The notes beneath the pieces were generated by a model, which did not search any database, had not been told where the DNA came from, and worked only from the letters and a program-made list of their open reading frames with translations. Positions 15,552 through 25,097 of a stretch of 30,940 nt of DNA are shown here, in pieces. Origin of the DNA: a bacterium (lineage in GTDB: Bacteria > JACRDZ01 > JAQUKH01); NCBI GenBank assembly GCA_028719205.1, contig JAQUKH010000030.1:1-30940 (forward strand), read 5' to 3'. The first letter of the stretch is position 1. Every line of letters starts with the position of its first letter. Position numbers and translations under genes: made by a program.

Positions 15552-16846
15552 AACAAATTAACCGCGAGCGAGGATAAATAGCTTCTTTCGCTTTTTTCAA
15601 GCGTAATGTGGCCGAATATTTCTTCGCCTTTAAAACGCTCGGCTACGTAGGTCAGGCCGTTGCTGTTTGAGTCGAGGTATGGGTTATCGATCTGATACGG
15701 GTCTCCCGTAAGGATAACCTTGGTGTTCTCTCCCGCGCGGCTTATAATGGTTTTAACCTCATGCGGGGTTAAGTTTTGGGCCTCGTCAACAATGAAATAC
15801 TGGTTCGGCAGGGTCCGGCCGCGGATATAAGTTACAGCCTCAAGTTCGATTCTTTCGGATTTAGAGATAGACTGGTAGGTTTCTTCCGTGTTTTTATTGC
15901 AGAACATCAGGTATTCCAGATTGTCGAAGATAGGCTGCATCCAATGTGAAAGTTTGGCGTCTTTGTCGCCGGGAAGAAAACCGATATCTTTTCCAAGCGG
16001 GACGATCGGACGGGATATCAATATTTTATTATATCTGTTCTCATTAAATGTTTTATGCAGGCCGGCGGCCATTGCCAGAAGCGTTTTTCCTGTACCCGCT
16101 GTGCCGACCAGAGTGACAAGTTTTATATCTTCGCAAAGCAAAAGCTCCATCGCGAAATGCTGCTGCATATTAAGGGGTTTTATTCCCCACGTGTTTGTTT
16201 TCTGATGAAAAAGCGGGACTATTTTATTAAGTTTTTTTAAATATTTAGTGAGAGCTGTTTTGTCAGGATTTATCTCGCTTTTTAGAAGGACAAATTGATT
16301 ATTATTAAGATCGGTGTTTTTCAGGACAAGTTCTTTATTTAAATAAAAATTATCAAGTTTTTCCTTGGATACCAGAATTTCCTTCCAGCCGGAATAAAGT
16401 TCTTCGATATTAACTTTTTGTTTTTCGTAATCCCGCGCGTCTATTCCTAACGCGTCCGCCTTGATACGAGCGTTTATGTCTTTGGTTACAAAAAATACGT
16501 TTTCGCCTTCTTTCTTTAATTTTAAAGCAGTCATTAAGATCTTATTATCAGCCGCCGCCAGATTCATACCGGAAGGGAGGTCAAATTCATAGTTTAATTC
16601 TATTCTTAACCTGCCTCCGTTGCTTAAGGGCACACCCTCGCTTAATTTCGCGCCGTCGGTTCGTAATCCGTCCAAAAATCTCGTTACAATCCTCGCGCTT
16701 CTGCCGCGTTCATCAGTAGAACTTTTAAACCTGTCCAATTCTTCAATTACAGTGATAGGGAGAACGACTTCATTATCTCCGAAAGACGTTAGTGAGTCGG
16801 GGTTGTGTATCAGGACATTGGTATCTATCACGAATGTTTTTTTCAA
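15548..16846 (-). CDS. PIN-PhoH fusion protein (PhoH2/YlaK type)
   Basis: 432 residues, the usual length. The N-terminal PIN ribonuclease domain has Asp8 (VIDTN), Glu35/36 (VIEEL), Asp100 and Asp123 (TKDIN) as its acidic site. The C-terminal PhoH ATPase/helicase domain has Walker A GTAGTGKT (248-255), ISRPIVPLGKDIGFLPGD and Walker B FIVDEAQN (351-358). PhoH2 proteins are sequence-specific RNA-unwinding ribonucleases. The start is a TTG at 16846 behind a perfect AAGGAGG; no ATG is available. The gene overlaps mazG by 4 bases. A promoter lies at 16870-16898. Confidence 0.95.
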   Translation of the reverse strand: MKKTFVIDTNVLIHNPDSLTSFGDNEVVLPITVIEELDRFKSSTDERGRSARIVTRFLDGLRTDGAKLSEGVPLSNGGRLRIELNYEFDLPSGMNLAAADNKILMTALKLKKEGENVFFVTKDINARIKADALGIDARDYEKQKVNIEELYSGWKEILVSKEKLDNFYLNKELVLKNTDLNNNQFVLLKSEINPDKTALTKYLKKLNKIVPLFHQKTNTWGIKPLNMQQHFAMELLLCEDIKLVTLVGTAGTGKTLLAMAAGLHKTFNENRYNKILISRPIVPLGKDIGFLPGDKDAKLSHWMQPIFDNLEYLMFCNKNTEETYQSISKSERIELEAVTYIRGRTLPNQYFIVDEAQNLTPHEVKTIISRAGENTKVILTGDPYQIDNPYLDSNSNGLTYVAERFKGEEIFGHITLEKSERSYLSSLAVNLL

Positions 16847-16869
16847 TTTGATTCCTCCTTTAAACTTAA

Positions 16870-16898
16870 AGTATACTAAAAAATAAAGATATGGGCAA
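16870..16898 (-). promoter_or_regulatory. Putative promoter of the phoH2-mazG operon
   Basis: On the minus strand TTGCCC (16898-16893), a 17-base spacer and TATACT (16875-16870, 5 of 6). The AAGGAGG ribosome site follows directly before the TTG start at 16846. Confidence 0.6.
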
Positions 16899-16960
16899 AC
16901 TATATGTTATAATATCGGTTAAAAAAAGTTTGGTTATAGTAAAAAAAAGAGGAGGTATAT

Positions 16961-17707
16961 ATGTCGTTATTAGCAATTTTAATAGTTTTAGGTTTAGTAA
17001 TAATATCAATGGGAGTCAGGATCGTTTCGCAATGGGAAAGAGGCGTGGTTTTTCGCCTGGGGAAATTTTCACGGGAGCTTACGCCCGGATTTAATGTTAT
17101 TATTCCTGTGATTGAATATGTGACAATGGTGGATGTGCGCATCCGGACAATGGATGTTGTTCCCCAGGAGATCTTGACGAAGGATTCGGTTCCTGTAAAG
17201 ATCGACGCGGTGGTTTATTATAAGATATTTGACGCCCAAAAATCGATTGTAGAAGTAGAAAATTTTTCAATGGCATCCACTCTTTTGGCGCAGTCTAAAT
17301 TAAGGGATGTTTTGGGGAAATATGACCTGGATACTCTTTTGGCGAATAAGGATCACATGGGAAAAGAGTTATTGGCGGTTTTGCAGGGGCCTACGGATGA
17401 ATGGGGCATTACGATAATGAGTGTGGAGATAAAAAATATTGAAGTGCCGGATAATATGAAACGCGCAATGGCAAAAGAGTCTGAAGCGATCAGGGAAAAA
17501 CGGTCGCGTTTAGTAAAGGCGTCCGCTGAAGAAGAAGCAAGTAAAAAGTTCGCGGAAGCGGCCAGAATAATGGCAGAGTCGCCTAATGCCATGATGTTAA
17601 GGCAATTGCAGACATGGCAGGAGATCGGGGCGGAACAGAACAGTTTAATTATTCTTGTCCCGACTGAGTTTGCTAAAATTGTCAGTAAATTAAATGAAAA
17701 AAATTAA
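16961..17707 (+). CDS. Slipin (stomatin/prohibitin-like SPFH membrane protein)
   Basis: 248 residues, typical of slipins. One N-terminal membrane helix (LLAILIVLGLVIISMGVRIV) is followed by the SPFH domain: QWERGVVFRLGKF, PGFNVIIPVIE, VDVRIRTMDVVPQEILTKD and DAVVYYKIFD. The C-terminal part is helical, with IREKRSRLVKASAEEEASKK and the conserved AESPNAMMLRQLQTWQEI. Slipins oligomerise on the inner membrane; many pair with an NfeD-family protease partner, but no NfeD gene is seen here. An AGAGGAGG ribosome site precedes the ATG, and a TATAAT (16908-16913) lies upstream without a clear -35. Confidence 0.95.
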   Translation: MSLLAILIVLGLVIISMGVRIVSQWERGVVFRLGKFSRELTPGFNVIIPVIEYVTMVDVRIRTMDVVPQEILTKDSVPVKIDAVVYYKIFDAQKSIVEVENFSMASTLLAQSKLRDVLGKYDLDTLLANKDHMGKELLAVLQGPTDEWGITIMSVEIKNIEVPDNMKRAMAKESEAIREKRSRLVKASAEEEASKKFAEAARIMAESPNAMMLRQLQTWQEIGAEQNSLIILVPTEFAKIVSKLNEKN

Positions 17708-17730
17708 AGATTGAATTTAGAAAAAGATTT

Positions 17731-19233
17731 ATGTTTAAAAAAATATTTAATAAAGTAATTTTTATTCTTTCTTTGTTTTTTATTGTAAATTTATCGTCAA
17801 ATGCGTCATTTTGCGCGGAAATATCCCCTTTGGATAAAATTAAAGAACGTGGTTCTATTATGTGGGGCGCGGACGCGGAGGGCGGCGCGCCGTATATTTT
17901 CCCTGACCCGAAAGATCCTGAAAAATTCATTGGTTTTGAAGTGGACCTGGCGGAGGCGATCGCCCGTGAATTGGGTGTGAAGGCAAAACATGTCCAAAAT
18001 GCCTGGGACAGTTTGATTCCCGCGCTGGAACGGGGGGACTGTGATATCGCGATGAACGGGATCGAGATCACTCCTCAGAGAAAAGAACACATTCTTTTTT
18101 CAAGGCCGTATTATGTTTATGTTGAACAGCTGGTCGTGCGTAAAGAGGAAACCGCGATAAAAGGCATTGATGACCTGAAAGGAAAAAAGGTAGGAACGCT
18201 TTCAGGCACGGTAGCGCAGAATATTTTAGAGGGTATGGGCGGGGTGGATGTGAAGATCTATCCCGGGCAGGTTGAACCTTACGAGGACCTTGCGATCGGA
18301 AGAATAGACGGGGTGCTTTTAGACCTGCCTATTGCCGCTTATTACGGTAAACCAAATCCAAAATTAAAATACGCGGGAAATCCGATGGGCGAAGGGTTGT
18401 ATGGGATCGCCATCAGGAAGGAAGATGAAAATCTAAAAAATAAAATAGATGAAATTATAGATAAACTTTTACGGACGGGCGAATTAAAAAAGATCTATGA
18501 AAAATGGGACCTGTGGAACGCGGCGCAGGAAAAACTTTTTGAGAACATTCAGGGCGAACGGGGTTATGTGGATCTTGAAAAAAGCAAGTCCGCGCCGGTC
18601 TACACTTTTTTCCCGTACCTTATTAAGGGCGCGGGGGTAACGATCCTGATTTCCGTGACTTCAATGGCGTTAGCTATTATTTTAGGGCTTTTCCTCACGC
18701 TTTTGAGGTTATATGGAAGAAAACCATTTAATAACCTGGCTGTCGCGTACATTGAAATTTATCGCGGTACACCTCTCTTGATCCAGCTTTTTATCCTTTA
18801 TTACGGCCTTCCCAATATCGGTATTTCAATGAGTCCGTTTTTAGCCGCGTTCATAGGTTTAGGCATGAATTATGCCGCGTATGAGGCGGAGCTTTACCGC
18901 GCGGGAATTATGGCAGTTCCAAAAGGCCAGATGGAAGCAGGCCTTTCTCTGGGAATGTCGCAGGGGCTTACGGTCCAAAGGATAATTCTGCCTCAGGCAT
19001 TTCGGATCGCGCTGCCGGGTATAACAAACGATTTTATCGCGCTTTTTAAAGATTCATCCTTAGTTTCAATTATAGCTATGGTTGAGTTAACCAAAACTTA
19101 CAATATACTCGCGGCTTCGACATTGCGTTTTTTTGAACTTGGATTAATTACCGCGGTCTTATATTTTGGTATGAGTTATCCATTGTCGTTATTGGCAAGA
19201 AGATTGGAAAATAAATTAAAAAGGAAAAAATGA
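17731..19233 (+). CDS. Amino-acid ABC transporter, fused substrate-binding protein and permease (GlnPH type)
   Basis: 500 residues. The signal peptide ([19 protein letters not shown]) precedes a type-II periplasmic binding domain (about 30-270), with the markers [46 protein letters not shown] and [16 protein letters not shown]. From about 285 a HisM/GlnP-type permease domain follows: [40 protein letters not shown] and the EAA loop [21 protein letters not shown]. The pattern indicates import of a polar amino acid such as glutamine or arginine; the exact substrate cannot be read. The ATPase gene overlaps its stop by 4 bases, completing the importer. Confidence 0.95.
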   Translation: MFKKIFNKVIFILSLFFIVNLSSNASFCAEISPLDKIKERGSIMWGADAEGGAPYIFPDPKDPEKFIGFEVDLAEAIARELGVKAKHVQNAWDSLIPALERGDCDIAMNGIEITPQRKEHILFSRPYYVYVEQLVVRKEETAIKGIDDLKGKKVGTLSGTVAQNILEGMGGVDVKIYPGQVEPYEDLAIGRIDGVLLDLPIAAYYGKPNPKLKYAGNPMGEGLYGIAIRKEDENLKNKIDEIIDKLLRTGELKKIYEKWDLWNAAQEKLFENIQGERGYVDLEKSKSAPVYTFFPYLIKGAGVTILISVTSMALAIILGLFLTLLRLYGRKPFNNLAVAYIEIYRGTPLLIQLFILYYGLPNIGISMSPFLAAFIGLGMNYAAYEAELYRAGIMAVPKGQMEAGLSLGMSQGLTVQRIILPQAFRIALPGITNDFIALFKDSSLVSIIAMVELTKTYNILAASTLRFFELGLITAVLYFGMSYPLSLLARRLENKLKRKK

Positions 19234-19985
19234 TAACTGTAAAAGATTTACACAAATCGTATAATGATCTTCACCTTTTTAAAGGCATTAGCCTCAATAT
19301 AAAAAAAGGAGAGGTTGTTGCTTTTATCGGCCCTTCGGGAAGCGGGAAAAGCACTTTTTTGAGGTGCATAAACGGCCTTGAATATTTTCAGAAGGGTGAG
19401 GTAGTTGTTGATGGTATTGAACTTCATTCGATTAACAGGATAGATCCTACGAAAGAGGATCTTGAAGCAATCCGTAAGATAAGGTTAAAGGTTGGAATGG
19501 TTTTTCAGCAATTCAATTTATTTCCCCATATGACTGTTCTGGAAAATATTATTGAAGCGCCTGTAAGGGTTTTAGGTATTGATAAAAATACTGCTTCCGA
19601 AAACGCGTTGGCACTTTTACGCCGCATTAATCTTGAAAATAAGGTAAATTGCCATCCCGAAGATCTTTCAGGAGGAGAGCAACAACGCGTTGCTATTGTA
19701 AGGGCTCTCGCGATGAAACCGGAGGTAATGCTTTTTGATGAGCCTACTTCATCGCTTGATCCGGAGATGGTCGGCGAGGTTCTTTCCGTTATTAAAGATC
19801 TGGTCGATGAGGGAATGACAACTTTGATCGTTACCCACTTGATGCATTTTGCTCGCGAGATATCTGACCGTGTTGTTGTTTTTGATAAAGGTGATATTAT
19901 TGAAACAGGCTTGCCCGATGAAATCTTCACAAATCCCAAAATTGGGCGAACGAAATTATTCCTCAGCAGGGTATTAAACAAATAA
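19230..19985 (+). CDS. Amino-acid ABC transporter ATP-binding protein (GlnQ/HisP type)
   Basis: 251 residues. Walker A GPSGSGKS (34-41), Q-loop [13 protein letters not shown] (90-102), signature LSGGEQQR (146-153), Walker B VMLFDEP (166-172), D-loop SSLD and H-loop [10 protein letters not shown] are all present. Residues such as [15 protein letters not shown] mark the polar amino-acid importer branch. It partners the fused binding-protein/permease gene, overlapping it as ATGA. The stop overlaps the next start (TAATG). Confidence 0.96.
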   Translation: MITVKDLHKSYNDLHLFKGISLNIKKGEVVAFIGPSGSGKSTFLRCINGLEYFQKGEVVVDGIELHSINRIDPTKEDLEAIRKIRLKVGMVFQQFNLFPHMTVLENIIEAPVRVLGIDKNTASENALALLRRINLENKVNCHPEDLSGGEQQRVAIVRALAMKPEVMLFDEPTSSLDPEMVGEVLSVIKDLVDEGMTTLIVTHLMHFAREISDRVVVFDKGDIIETGLPDEIFTNPKIGRTKLFLSRVLNK

Positions 19986-20212
19986 TGAAGAAAATAAAAA
20001 TTAAAGTCATTCCTAACGCCCGCAAAAACAGTGTTTCAGAAGAAAGCGGTATTTTTAAAGTGCGCGTGACGGCACCGGCGGTAGACGGTAAAGCAAACAA
20101 GGCGGTAATTGAAGTGTTGAGTGAATTTTATCAAGTTAAGAAAAGAGAGGTTAAGATCCTTCGCGGTGAAAAATCCCGTGAGAAACTAGTCGAAATCATA
20201 TCGTTAGATTAA
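19985..20212 (+). CDS. DUF167/YggU-family protein
   Basis: 75 residues, short for the family (usually 90-100) because the N-terminal strand is reduced. It shows KVIPNARKNSVSEE, FKVRVTAPAVDGKANKAVIE and the basic VKILRGEKSREKLVEI pattern of YggU/DUF167. The molecular function is unknown. It overlaps the ABC ATPase gene stop by one base, so it is translationally coupled, although the family is not known to act with transporters. Confidence 0.93.
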   Translation: MKKIKIKVIPNARKNSVSEESGIFKVRVTAPAVDGKANKAVIEVLSEFYQVKKREVKILRGEKSREKLVEIISLD

Positions 20213-20219
20213 TTGTCCA

Positions 20220-21473
20220 ATGTCAAACAATAAAACTAATTTACAATTTATTTTACGGGCGTTCCGGTACCGGAATTACAGTTTGTTTTTTGGAGGGCAG
20301 AGTGTTTCGCTTGTAGGTACATGGATGCAGCAGATAGCAATGGGATGGCTGGTTTATCGTTTGACCGGTTCTGTGTTTATCCTTGGAATGGTTGGATTCC
20401 TGAGCCAGATCCCTGTTTTCTTTTTTGCTCCTTTTGCCGGTATTTTTGTTGACCGGTGGGATCGAAGGAAGCTGCTTATTATTACTCAAATATTATCCAC
20501 AATACAGGCTGCTGTTCTTTTTATTTTAGTGTTGTTAAATATGATCGCGGTCTGGCATGTTATTGTCCTGGGTATTTTCCTGGGGCTGATCAATGTGTTC
20601 GATATGCCGGGGCGGCAGGTTTTTGTGGTTGATATAATTGAAAAAAAAGAAGATCTGGTGAATGCCATTGCCATAAATTCAGCTATGGTGAATATAGCCC
20701 GGCTATTAGGCCCTTCATTGGCCGGCCTGGTGCTCGCGTGGAAGGGCGAAGGATTTTGTTTTTTACTTAACGCGTTAAGTTACCTGGCCGTTATTATTTC
20801 TTTATTTATGATCAAGACTGATTCTTATTTGGAAAATAAAAACAAAAAATTCAAGCTTTGGGATGAGTTTAAAGAGGGATTCATCCATGCTTTTGAATTG
20901 CCTGTTGTGCGTTCGATGATCCTGCTTTTAGCTTTGACAAGTTTGATGGGAATGGCATATCAAACCCTTATGCCTGTTTTTGTAAAAGATATTTTAAAGA
21001 GTGACGCGCGCACGCTGGGTTTTTTAATGGCTGGTTCAGGAATAGGGGCATTGGCAGGCACTTTTTATCTTGCTTCGCGTAAAAAGGTTGACGGGCTTGG
21101 GAAGATCATTGTTTTTGCTTCAGGTATTTTTGGAATGTCTTTGATCTTTTTTTCTTTATCCCGGAATTTCTGGTTTTGTTTCTTTTTTATGATGTGCTCA
21201 GGATTTGGCATGATGGTGCAGATGGCCGGAAGCAATACTATTTTGCAGATGGTTGTCCATGACGATAAAAGAGGCCGCGTGATGAGCCTTTTTATTACCG
21301 CGTTAGTCGGTATTATGCCGTTTGGAAGTTTGTTGTCAGGATGGATGGCAAATAGGATCGGAACGCCAAATACGATATTAATATCCGGAATAGGCTTGTT
21401 TTTTGGAATATTTGCCCTTGGCCGGCGGATATCCGGTATATCATTTTTAAATCAATTGACAGAAGTAAAATAG
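20220..21473 (+). CDS. MFS transporter (MFS_3 / EntS-like exporter)
   Basis: 417 residues with about 12 hydrophobic segments. The start (RAFRYRNYSLFFGGQSVSLVGTWMQ, split here as RAFRYRNYSLFF and QSVSLVGTWMQQIAMGW) and the loop GIFVDRWDRRKLLI are typical of the EntS/MFS_3 group of drug or siderophore exporters. MPGRQVFVVDIIEKKEDLVNA is the conserved segment after helix 4. The substrate cannot be told. It sits 7 bases after the YggU gene. Confidence 0.93.
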   Translation: MSNNKTNLQFILRAFRYRNYSLFFGGQSVSLVGTWMQQIAMGWLVYRLTGSVFILGMVGFLSQIPVFFFAPFAGIFVDRWDRRKLLIITQILSTIQAAVLFILVLLNMIAVWHVIVLGIFLGLINVFDMPGRQVFVVDIIEKKEDLVNAIAINSAMVNIARLLGPSLAGLVLAWKGEGFCFLLNALSYLAVIISLFMIKTDSYLENKNKKFKLWDEFKEGFIHAFELPVVRSMILLLALTSLMGMAYQTLMPVFVKDILKSDARTLGFLMAGSGIGALAGTFYLASRKKVDGLGKIIVFASGIFGMSLIFFSLSRNFWFCFFFMMCSGFGMMVQMAGSNTILQMVVHDDKRGRVMSLFITALVGIMPFGSLLSGWMANRIGTPNTILISGIGLFFGIFALGRRISGISFLNQLTEVK

Positions 21474-21508
21474 TTCAATATAATTATTGGAATTTTAAGG
21501 AATTAAAT

Positions 21509-22522
21509 ATGCAGGATAAAAATAGTAAAGAAGATGAATTAAAAGCTGTTCAGGAAATAAAAACCGCGCATGACGCGATACTTTCTGAAGTGGAAAAGGT
21601 TATCGTCGGCCAGAAGCATGTGGTTGAACAGTTTTTGATCGCTCTTTTTTCAAACGGGCATTGTCTTCTTGTGGGGGTTCCGGGATTAGCCAAAACATTA
21701 TTAATAAATACCTTATCCAAAGTTTTAGACCTGAAGTTTAAAAGGATACAGTTTACCCCGGATCTGATGCCGTCTGATATTATAGGGACGGATATTATTC
21801 AGGAAGATGTCAATACGGGCAAACGCAGTTTTAAATTTTTACCGGGGCCGATATTTGGCAATATTATTCTTGCGGATGAAATTAACCGTACGCCGCCAAA
21901 GACCCAGGCCGCGCTTTTAGAGGCTATGCAGGAATATAAGGTGACGGCAGGCGGCGAGACTTACGAATTAAAACTTCCGTTTTTTGTTCTCGCGACTCAG
22001 AACCCGATCGAACATGAAGGCACCTATCCTTTACCTGAAGCGCAGTTAGACAGGTTTATGTTCAACGTGCATATCGAATATCCTTCTAAAGAGGAAGAAA
22101 TGGAGATCGTTAAATTAACTACCTCCGCGTATGAAGCTTCCTTAAAAGTCGCTTTAACAGGTGATGATATTATCCGCCTGCAGAAGATGATCAGGAAAGT
22201 TCCTGTGAGTGATTATCTGGTGGAATACGCTGTCGATCTTGTTAAAAATACCCGTCCGGGGGTACCGGGTTCTCCAAAGATAGTAAAAGACTGTGTCAGC
22301 TGGGGCGCAGGGCCGAGGGCATCACAGTATCTTATCCTCGGCGCCAAGACGAGAGCGGTTATGCACGGGCGATACACAGTTACAGGCGATGATATCAGGG
22401 CTATAGCCGAACCTGTACTTAGGCACAGGATAATAACTAATTTTAACGCGGATGCCGATGGAATTGATTCAACAAAGATAATCGCTGAACTTATTGAAAA
22501 AATAAAGGAGCCGGTAAAATGA
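21509..22522 (+). CDS. MoxR-family AAA+ ATPase
   Basis: 337 residues. Walker A GVPGLAKT (56-63), Walker B with LADEINRTPPKTQAALLEAM (121-140) and sensor-1 ATQNPIEHEGTYPLPEAQLDRF are all classic MoxR. The C-terminal lid domain contains GPRASQYLILGAKTRAV. MoxR proteins are chaperone-like ATPases that usually work with VWA and DUF58 partners; neither is adjacent here. The AAGGA ribosome site is in place. The stop overlaps the yicC start by 4 bases. Confidence 0.96.
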   Translation: MQDKNSKEDELKAVQEIKTAHDAILSEVEKVIVGQKHVVEQFLIALFSNGHCLLVGVPGLAKTLLINTLSKVLDLKFKRIQFTPDLMPSDIIGTDIIQEDVNTGKRSFKFLPGPIFGNIILADEINRTPPKTQAALLEAMQEYKVTAGGETYELKLPFFVLATQNPIEHEGTYPLPEAQLDRFMFNVHIEYPSKEEEMEIVKLTTSAYEASLKVALTGDDIIRLQKMIRKVPVSDYLVEYAVDLVKNTRPGVPGSPKIVKDCVSWGAGPRASQYLILGAKTRAVMHGRYTVTGDDIRAIAEPVLRHRIITNFNADADGIDSTKIIAELIEKIKEPVK

Positions 22523-23397
22523 TCCATAGTATGACAGGTTACGGCAGAGGAATAGCTAAATATAACGGCGCGGATCTGGTTATTGAACTTCGTTCGGTTA
22601 ACCGCAGTTCCCTGGAAATATCCAGCAGATTTCCGCAGGATTATCAATTTCTGGAATTGGTAATAAGAAAGATCATTCAGAAGAAACTGTTCAGGGGGCA
22701 GATAAATGTTTCCATACAGGAAGGCATAAAAAATAAAAATAATGTTTTCAAAGTAGATGAGGAAGTGTTTGGAGAAACTTATGCCGTTTTCAATAAGCTG
22801 AAGAAAAAATTTAAAATGGAAAGCAATATATCTTTTGGAGATATTTTGCGGATAGAAGGAGTGGTTATTAAAGAAACTCCGAAAGAAAACCAGAAGGCTT
22901 TAACTAACGCGGCAGAAAAGGCGCTGAATACGGCATTGGATAATCTGATCAATATGCGTATCGAAGAAGGAAAATCTTTATGTAAAGATATGCTGAACCG
23001 GATAGAAATTATAAATAGTATTTTAAAAGGAATTAATAAAATAGTTCCTGACGCGCTGGAAAAGTATAAAAAAAGTTTAGAGTATAAAATGAAAAGTTTA
23101 ATGCCGGAAGGTATTAAGATCGATGACGCCCGGTTTTATACTGAACTCGCGATTTACGCGGAAAAAGTCGATATTACAGAAGAGATAGTAAGGCTGGAAA
23201 GCCATATCAACCTCTTTAAAGACACGCTTGAAAAAAATAATTCAATAGGTAAAAAACTGGATTTTATACTGCAGGAAATGAATCGTGAGGCTAATACGAT
23301 GGGGTCCAAGGCCTCTGATTCCAGTTTGACAAAAGAAGTTATTAATATCAAAAATGAAATAGAAAAGATAAGAGAACAGGTCCAAAATGTTGAATGA
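22519..23397 (+). CDS. yicC: YicC-family endoribonuclease
   Basis: 292 residues, normal length. The N-terminus MIHSMTGYGRG and the later ELRSVNRSSLEISSRFP mark the YicC_N domain. The C-terminal DUF1732 part contains KKLDFILQEMNREANTMGSK with SSLTKEVINIKNEIEKIREQ. YicC proteins are hexameric RNases. The AAAGGAG ribosome site lies in the end of moxR. It is followed by gmk with an 11-base overlap, a widely conserved pairing. Confidence 0.97.
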   Translation: MIHSMTGYGRGIAKYNGADLVIELRSVNRSSLEISSRFPQDYQFLELVIRKIIQKKLFRGQINVSIQEGIKNKNNVFKVDEEVFGETYAVFNKLKKKFKMESNISFGDILRIEGVVIKETPKENQKALTNAAEKALNTALDNLINMRIEEGKSLCKDMLNRIEIINSILKGINKIVPDALEKYKKSLEYKMKSLMPEGIKIDDARFYTELAIYAEKVDITEEIVRLESHINLFKDTLEKNNSIGKKLDFILQEMNREANTMGSKASDSSLTKEVINIKNEIEKIREQVQNVE

Positions 23398-23977
23398 AAA
23401 AAAGCAACCGCGGGGAATGATAATTGTAATATCCGCACCTTCAGGCGCGGGGAAGACTACTTTAGTTGAGTTATTGAGGAAAGATTTTCCGGATATATAT
23501 CGTTCTGTTTCCTGTACTACCCGTTCTGAGCGAAAGGGAGAAGCACATGGCAAGGATTATATATTTGTTTCAGATGAGAAATTTAAGAAAATGGTGGAGA
23601 ATAATGAATTTGCCGAGTGGGCGGAGGTGCACGGAAATATGTACGGCACGCCAAAAGCTGCTTTGGAAGAAAGTTTAGCAAAAGGGAAAGACGTCCTTCT
23701 GGATATTGATGTCCAGGGTGCCGAAAAGATCAGGGAATTATACCCAAACGCGCTATTTATTTTTATAATGCCGCCTTCGATAGAAACATTGAGAAAACGG
23801 CTGTTAAGCAGGCAGACTGAAAATAAGGATTCACTGGAAATAAGATTAAAACAGGCAGTGAATGAAATGAGATATCATTCTTCCTATAATTATACTATTG
23901 TGAATGAAGACCTGAAAAAAGCTGAACTGGAACTAAAAAGTATTATTAAAAAAGAGAAAAAGAAATCGTTGCTGTAA
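23387..23977 (+). CDS. gmk: Guanylate kinase
   Basis: 196 residues. It phosphorylates GMP to GDP with ATP. The P-loop APSGAGKT is at 17-24; the GMP-binding segment includes YRSVSCTTRSERKGEAHGKDY and EWAEVHGNMYGTPK, and DVLLDIDVQGA is the LID/core strand. The start at 23387 overlaps yicC by 11 bases; an internal ATG at 23417 would give a shorter but still complete kinase. The gene that often follows (rpoZ) is absent; instead the minus-strand cassette region begins 108 bases later. Confidence 0.98.
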   Translation: MLNEKKQPRGMIIVISAPSGAGKTTLVELLRKDFPDIYRSVSCTTRSERKGEAHGKDYIFVSDEKFKKMVENNEFAEWAEVHGNMYGTPKAALEESLAKGKDVLLDIDVQGAEKIRELYPNALFIFIMPPSIETLRKRLLSRQTENKDSLEIRLKQAVNEMRYHSSYNYTIVNEDLKKAELELKSIIKKEKKKSLL

Positions 23978-24085
23978 AGTCAAATATCGTTAATATTTTC
24001 TGATCTTCTTGTCTTTTTATCATTTTATATATTTCCGCTGAATATTTCACTTCATTCGATACAATGTTTTTTATTTTATGATTTT

Positions 24086-24340
24086 TTAGAAATCAGATAT
24101 GGGTTTATCATTTGACGATAAGTTCCCGGGAAATTTATGAGCTAATTCCTTTCCGTCATAAATACCAAAACCAATTTCGATATCACGTTGTTCATCCATA
24201 CTTTTTCTATAAGACAAATTGTAATCACCTAAGCCTCCTCCATAAGAAAACACTATTCCAATTTTATCTTTTGCACTTAAACATGGTGCAGTTCCAAAAA
24301 TGATTAAACTTGTTATTAGTACAACTTTTAAAATTCTCAT
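24086..24340 (-). CDS. Small secreted protein of unknown function
   Basis: 84 residues from the ATG at 24340, chosen because GAAGGAG lies just upstream; an ATG at 24478 would extend into the preceding gene. The signal peptide is MRILKVVLITSLIIFGTAPCLSA, with cleavage near SAKD. The mature part KIGIVFSYGGGLGDYNLSYRK suggests short beta strands. It may be the N-terminal end of a barrel-like protein. No family was recognised. It follows the 218-residue cassette-type gene by 43 bases, with no attC-like site before or after it. Confidence 0.65.
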   Translation of the reverse strand: MRILKVVLITSLIIFGTAPCLSAKDKIGIVFSYGGGLGDYNLSYRKSMDEQRDIEIGFGIYDGKELAHKFPGNLSSNDKPISDF

Positions 24341-24383
24341 AGTTCTCCTTCTTTTAAAATATAAGTTTATTTTCGATAAGAAA

Positions 24384-25040
24384 TCAAGAAATCCAGCACA
24401 TAAAACGGCCAATTTCTTTCCAAATATTGTTTTTCTTTTCGTAAAGAATATAATAACCTGCGCCACTTGTGGGCCCAATCATGAAACCGGCATATAACAA
24501 AGCTTGTGTTTTATCTTGATTAAATCCAACTCGCGATAAAGTTGTAACACCAAGTAATTGCGCACTTGGAAAACGATTATATAACTTTTCACTAAAAATA
24601 GAAGTAGAATCTCCACTTAACAAAATTTGATTTTCTAATTCTTCAGTAAGAAAAATATATTCATTCTCAATGGGAATAACACAGTTCAAAGTTGATGATT
24701 CTTGATTTCTTTTCCAGAAATCTTTAAACGTATCCGGTAAGATATTGACAATTTTAAATTTCTCAAAAAATACAGACAAAAAGGTAAAATGATTTTTTTC
24801 ATCTTTATATTTGTTTTTACCAGATGTATCTATTGGAATATCCATTTCGGTTTTATCTTTAATAATTAAAACAGGTTTTTCTTTTGGTTCCTTGTTGTGT
24901 TTAGTTTTTTGTTCAATAAATGCATTAAAATATATAGAGTAAATTAGAGCTTCATCAGAGTGATTAGAAATATCGGCAGCAACAGTAAATGATAATTTAA
25001 AAAAAGAAATAATTATAATTGTGCATAAAATTTTCTTCAT
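24384..25040 (-). CDS. Secreted protein of unknown function, terminal cassette candidate
   Basis: 218 residues. The signal peptide is KKILCTIIIISFFKLSFTVAA. The C-terminal part shows LGVTTLSRVGFNQDKTQALLY and GAGYYILYEKKNNIWKEIGRF. I recall this pattern, SRVGFN...ALVY followed by a G-rich YxLxxKxxxxWK strand, from secreted proteins of unknown function in many bacteria. The gene starts directly after a degenerate attC-like site at 25046, as the last cassette would. No attC-like site follows its stop. There is no clear ribosome site. Confidence 0.72.
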   Translation of the reverse strand: MKKILCTIIIISFFKLSFTVAADISNHSDEALIYSIYFNAFIEQKTKHNKEPKEKPVLIIKDKTEMDIPIDTSGKNKYKDEKNHFTFLSVFFEKFKIVNILPDTFKDFWKRNQESSTLNCVIPIENEYIFLTEELENQILLSGDSTSIFSEKLYNRFPSAQLLGVTTLSRVGFNQDKTQALLYAGFMIGPTSGAGYYILYEKKNNIWKEIGRFMCWIS

Positions 25041-25045
25041 ATTAT

Positions 25046-25097
25046 TTTTTACTACAGCCGCACTGTACTCGGCGCCGGTTACAACGTTTTGTTAATT
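25046..25097 (-). repeat. Degenerate attC-like site at the distal end of the array
   Basis: The core (about 25055-25080) resembles the 28562-28622 site: CAGCCG, then GTACTCGGCG. The right end is GTTAATT; the left end TTTTTAC lacks one base of the consensus. It lies against the stop of the PNPOx-like gene. It is less certain than the others. Confidence 0.5.
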
